Shown here piece by piece: positions 33,320 to 34,189 of a DNA stretch of 34,189 bases; within the stretch, counting starts at the first letter, position 1; each line of letters begins with the position of its first letter. Position numbers and translations under genes: made by a program. The DNA is taken from positions 1 to 34,189 of the IMG/VR virus record IMGVR_UViG_3300037119_001461. One strand, given 5' to 3'. The notes under the pieces are model-generated. The model made no database searches and was not told where the DNA came from. It saw only the letters and a list, made by a program, of their open reading frames with translations. Source of the stretch: a virus.

Positions 33320-33990
33320 CAGAACGGGAGGTCGTCGCCGACAGGCGACAGGTGCTCGGGCTTGACCTTCAGGCCACGAGGCGCACGGTGCGGGCAATCC
33401 CTGCCCTCGGGGCAGGCGTAGAAGGCGTCGTACTTGCGACCGGCTGCGCTGACACCGGCAGGCCACGCCACGACCTTCTCGTGCTCAGGGCAGACCCACG
33501 GTGCATCGTCCGGGCTGACGTCCACGGGCTGTGGACGAGCGGCACCTGCCTGCTCCTGCCCGACACGACGCTGCTTGGCGACGTTGTCGCTCTGCGACTG
33601 GGCGATGCCATCGCTGAACCTTTGGGCACGGTCTTCGTCATAGAGGTCACGCCCGATGCCCCACTTCACGGCTGCGCGCTTGAACGCATCCGAGTAGGCA
33701 CCCTTGGTGCCCTCGATGGTGCTGGTCGTGCCGACATCTTCCTTCCACACCCAGCCGTTCTCGGTGAGGATGCCGATGCGGCAGACCATGCCATCGTCGC
33801 TGCGTGCGTCGGGGCGGTACTCGTCCTGCCAGTCGGCGTAGCCGATGACCCTGTCGAGCGTGTCCATGACGTAGCGAGCGTCGATGTAGTCGAGCTGCTT
33901 GCCCGACCGACCCGGTGCTGGGCGCTGCTTGACCTCCGACTCTGGCGTAGGGTCATGCAGCTTGGCGAGCTGTTCATTGGTGGCTGTCAT
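33319..33990 (-). CDS. Rad52-like single-strand annealing protein
   Basis: This 223-residue recombination protein anneals single strands and stimulates strand exchange. Residues 30-118 match the Rad52/Rad22 family as I know it: KQLDYIDARYVMDTLDRVIG, beta strands through MVCRIGIL, and the conserved helix KGAYSDAFKRAAVKWGIG with its Asp and Lys-Arg pair. A C-terminal zinc site (C167, H170, C193, C199 or H201) follows after a Gln/Arg-rich linker. The last residues are GDDLPF, close to the acidic tip of SSB (DDDIPF) that recruits partner proteins. RBS AGAAAGGA lies seven bases before the ATG and overlaps the preceding stop. Confidence 0.8.
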   Translation of the reverse strand: MTATNEQLAKLHDPTPESEVKQRPAPGRSGKQLDYIDARYVMDTLDRVIGYADWQDEYRPDARSDDGMVCRIGILTENGWVWKEDVGTTSTIEGTKGAYSDAFKRAAVKWGIGRDLYDEDRAQRFSDGIAQSQSDNVAKQRRVGQEQAGAARPQPVDVSPDDAPWVCPEHEKVVAWPAGVSAAGRKYDAFYACPEGRDCPHRAPRGLKVKPEHLSPVGDDLPF

Positions 33991-34003
33991 GTGTATGTCC
34001 TTT

Positions 34004-34189
34004 CTATCCGGCAGCGCCGGGGAGTGCGACCAAGTCGGTCATGTCGGGGTACTTCGTGACCCAGTGTGCGAAGTCCATCATGTCGTCGGCAGCCTTGGTC
34101 AGCTCGGGCGTGATGCCGACAGGCATCCACTCCCACCCCTCGGGTCGGAGATGCAGGACGCCCATGCGCTCGACAGCATGAAGAAAATC
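34004..34189 (-). CDS. partial hypothetical protein, cut by the window edge
   Basis: This is the last 61 residues of a minus-strand gene whose start lies to the right of the window. It is too short for ordinary gene callers but is in frame throughout: the visible start reads DFLHAVERMGVLHLRPEGWE, and the end is DLVALPGAAG. A helix (TKAADDMMDFAHWVTKYPDM) precedes the end. Its stop overlaps the SD of the Rad52-like gene, so the two are coupled. Function not recognised. Confidence 0.65.
   Translation of the reverse strand, partial: DFLHAVERMGVLHLRPEGWEWMPVGITPELTKAADDMMDFAHWVTKYPDMTDLVALPGAAG

Noticed and set aside
33277-34059. Plus-strand open frame across the Rad52-like gene
   Set aside because: The minus-strand frame has a recognisable family, zinc ligands and a strong SD.

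Overview
The window is a stretch of a tailed double-stranded DNA phage genome, most likely a phage of a high-GC Gram-positive (actinobacterial) host. Three things point there: GC-rich codon use, SD sequences of the GAAAGGA/AGGAGG type, and structural families common in actinobacteriophages (a ReqiPepy6 Gp37-like hub, tail fibres starting MGxLKVW, a Gly-rich fibre tip). The host assignment is inference. There is no integrase, repressor, tRNA or insertion sequence.

Layout. 1-462 is a repeat-rich, lower-GC, non-coding region with a consensus-like promoter. 463-1217 holds two small unknown genes closed by an intrinsic terminator. 1295-16272 is the packaging and internal-protein block: candidate small terminase, two small genes, large terminase, portal, a 1010-residue protein and a 2277-residue giant protein with an HExxH zincin motif and a possible GNAT-like segment. 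16325-18568 is the capsid block (scaffold-like protein, N4gp56-type major capsid protein, head-tail adaptor). 18571-26748 is the host-contact block (Dit-like protein, hub, four fibre or appendage proteins, one of them collagen-like). 26759-30806 is an accessory and lysis block: a two-TM holin candidate, three consecutive small exported proteins (one with RTX-type repeats), a lone reverse-strand gene, a C39-like cysteine peptidase and a chain of very small overlapping genes. 30923-34189 is on the minus strand and encodes replication and recombination functions: an unknown partial gene, a Rad52-like annealing protein with an SSB-like C-terminal tip, an unknown protein, an AEP primase with a CHC2 zinc finger, and a RecA-fold (RepA/AAA_25-like) helicase. 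The late plus-strand and replication minus-strand blocks converge on a terminator at 30885-30917.

How it works together. TerS/TerL and portal package DNA into an N4gp56-type capsid built on the scaffold. The two very large proteins between portal and scaffold are candidates for virion-internal, injected proteins. I see no tape-measure, major tail or tail-tube gene, so the virion is probably short-tailed although it carries siphovirus-style Dit and hub modules.

Three features stand out genome-wide. First, the tetramer GATC appears to be completely absent, with codons adjusted to avoid it. Second, six of the eight SWSSWS palindromic hexamers also appear absent. Third, a hairpin, then a TGn-TAnnnT extended -10, then an ATG 6-7 bases later recurs at three places, suggesting leaderless late transcripts.
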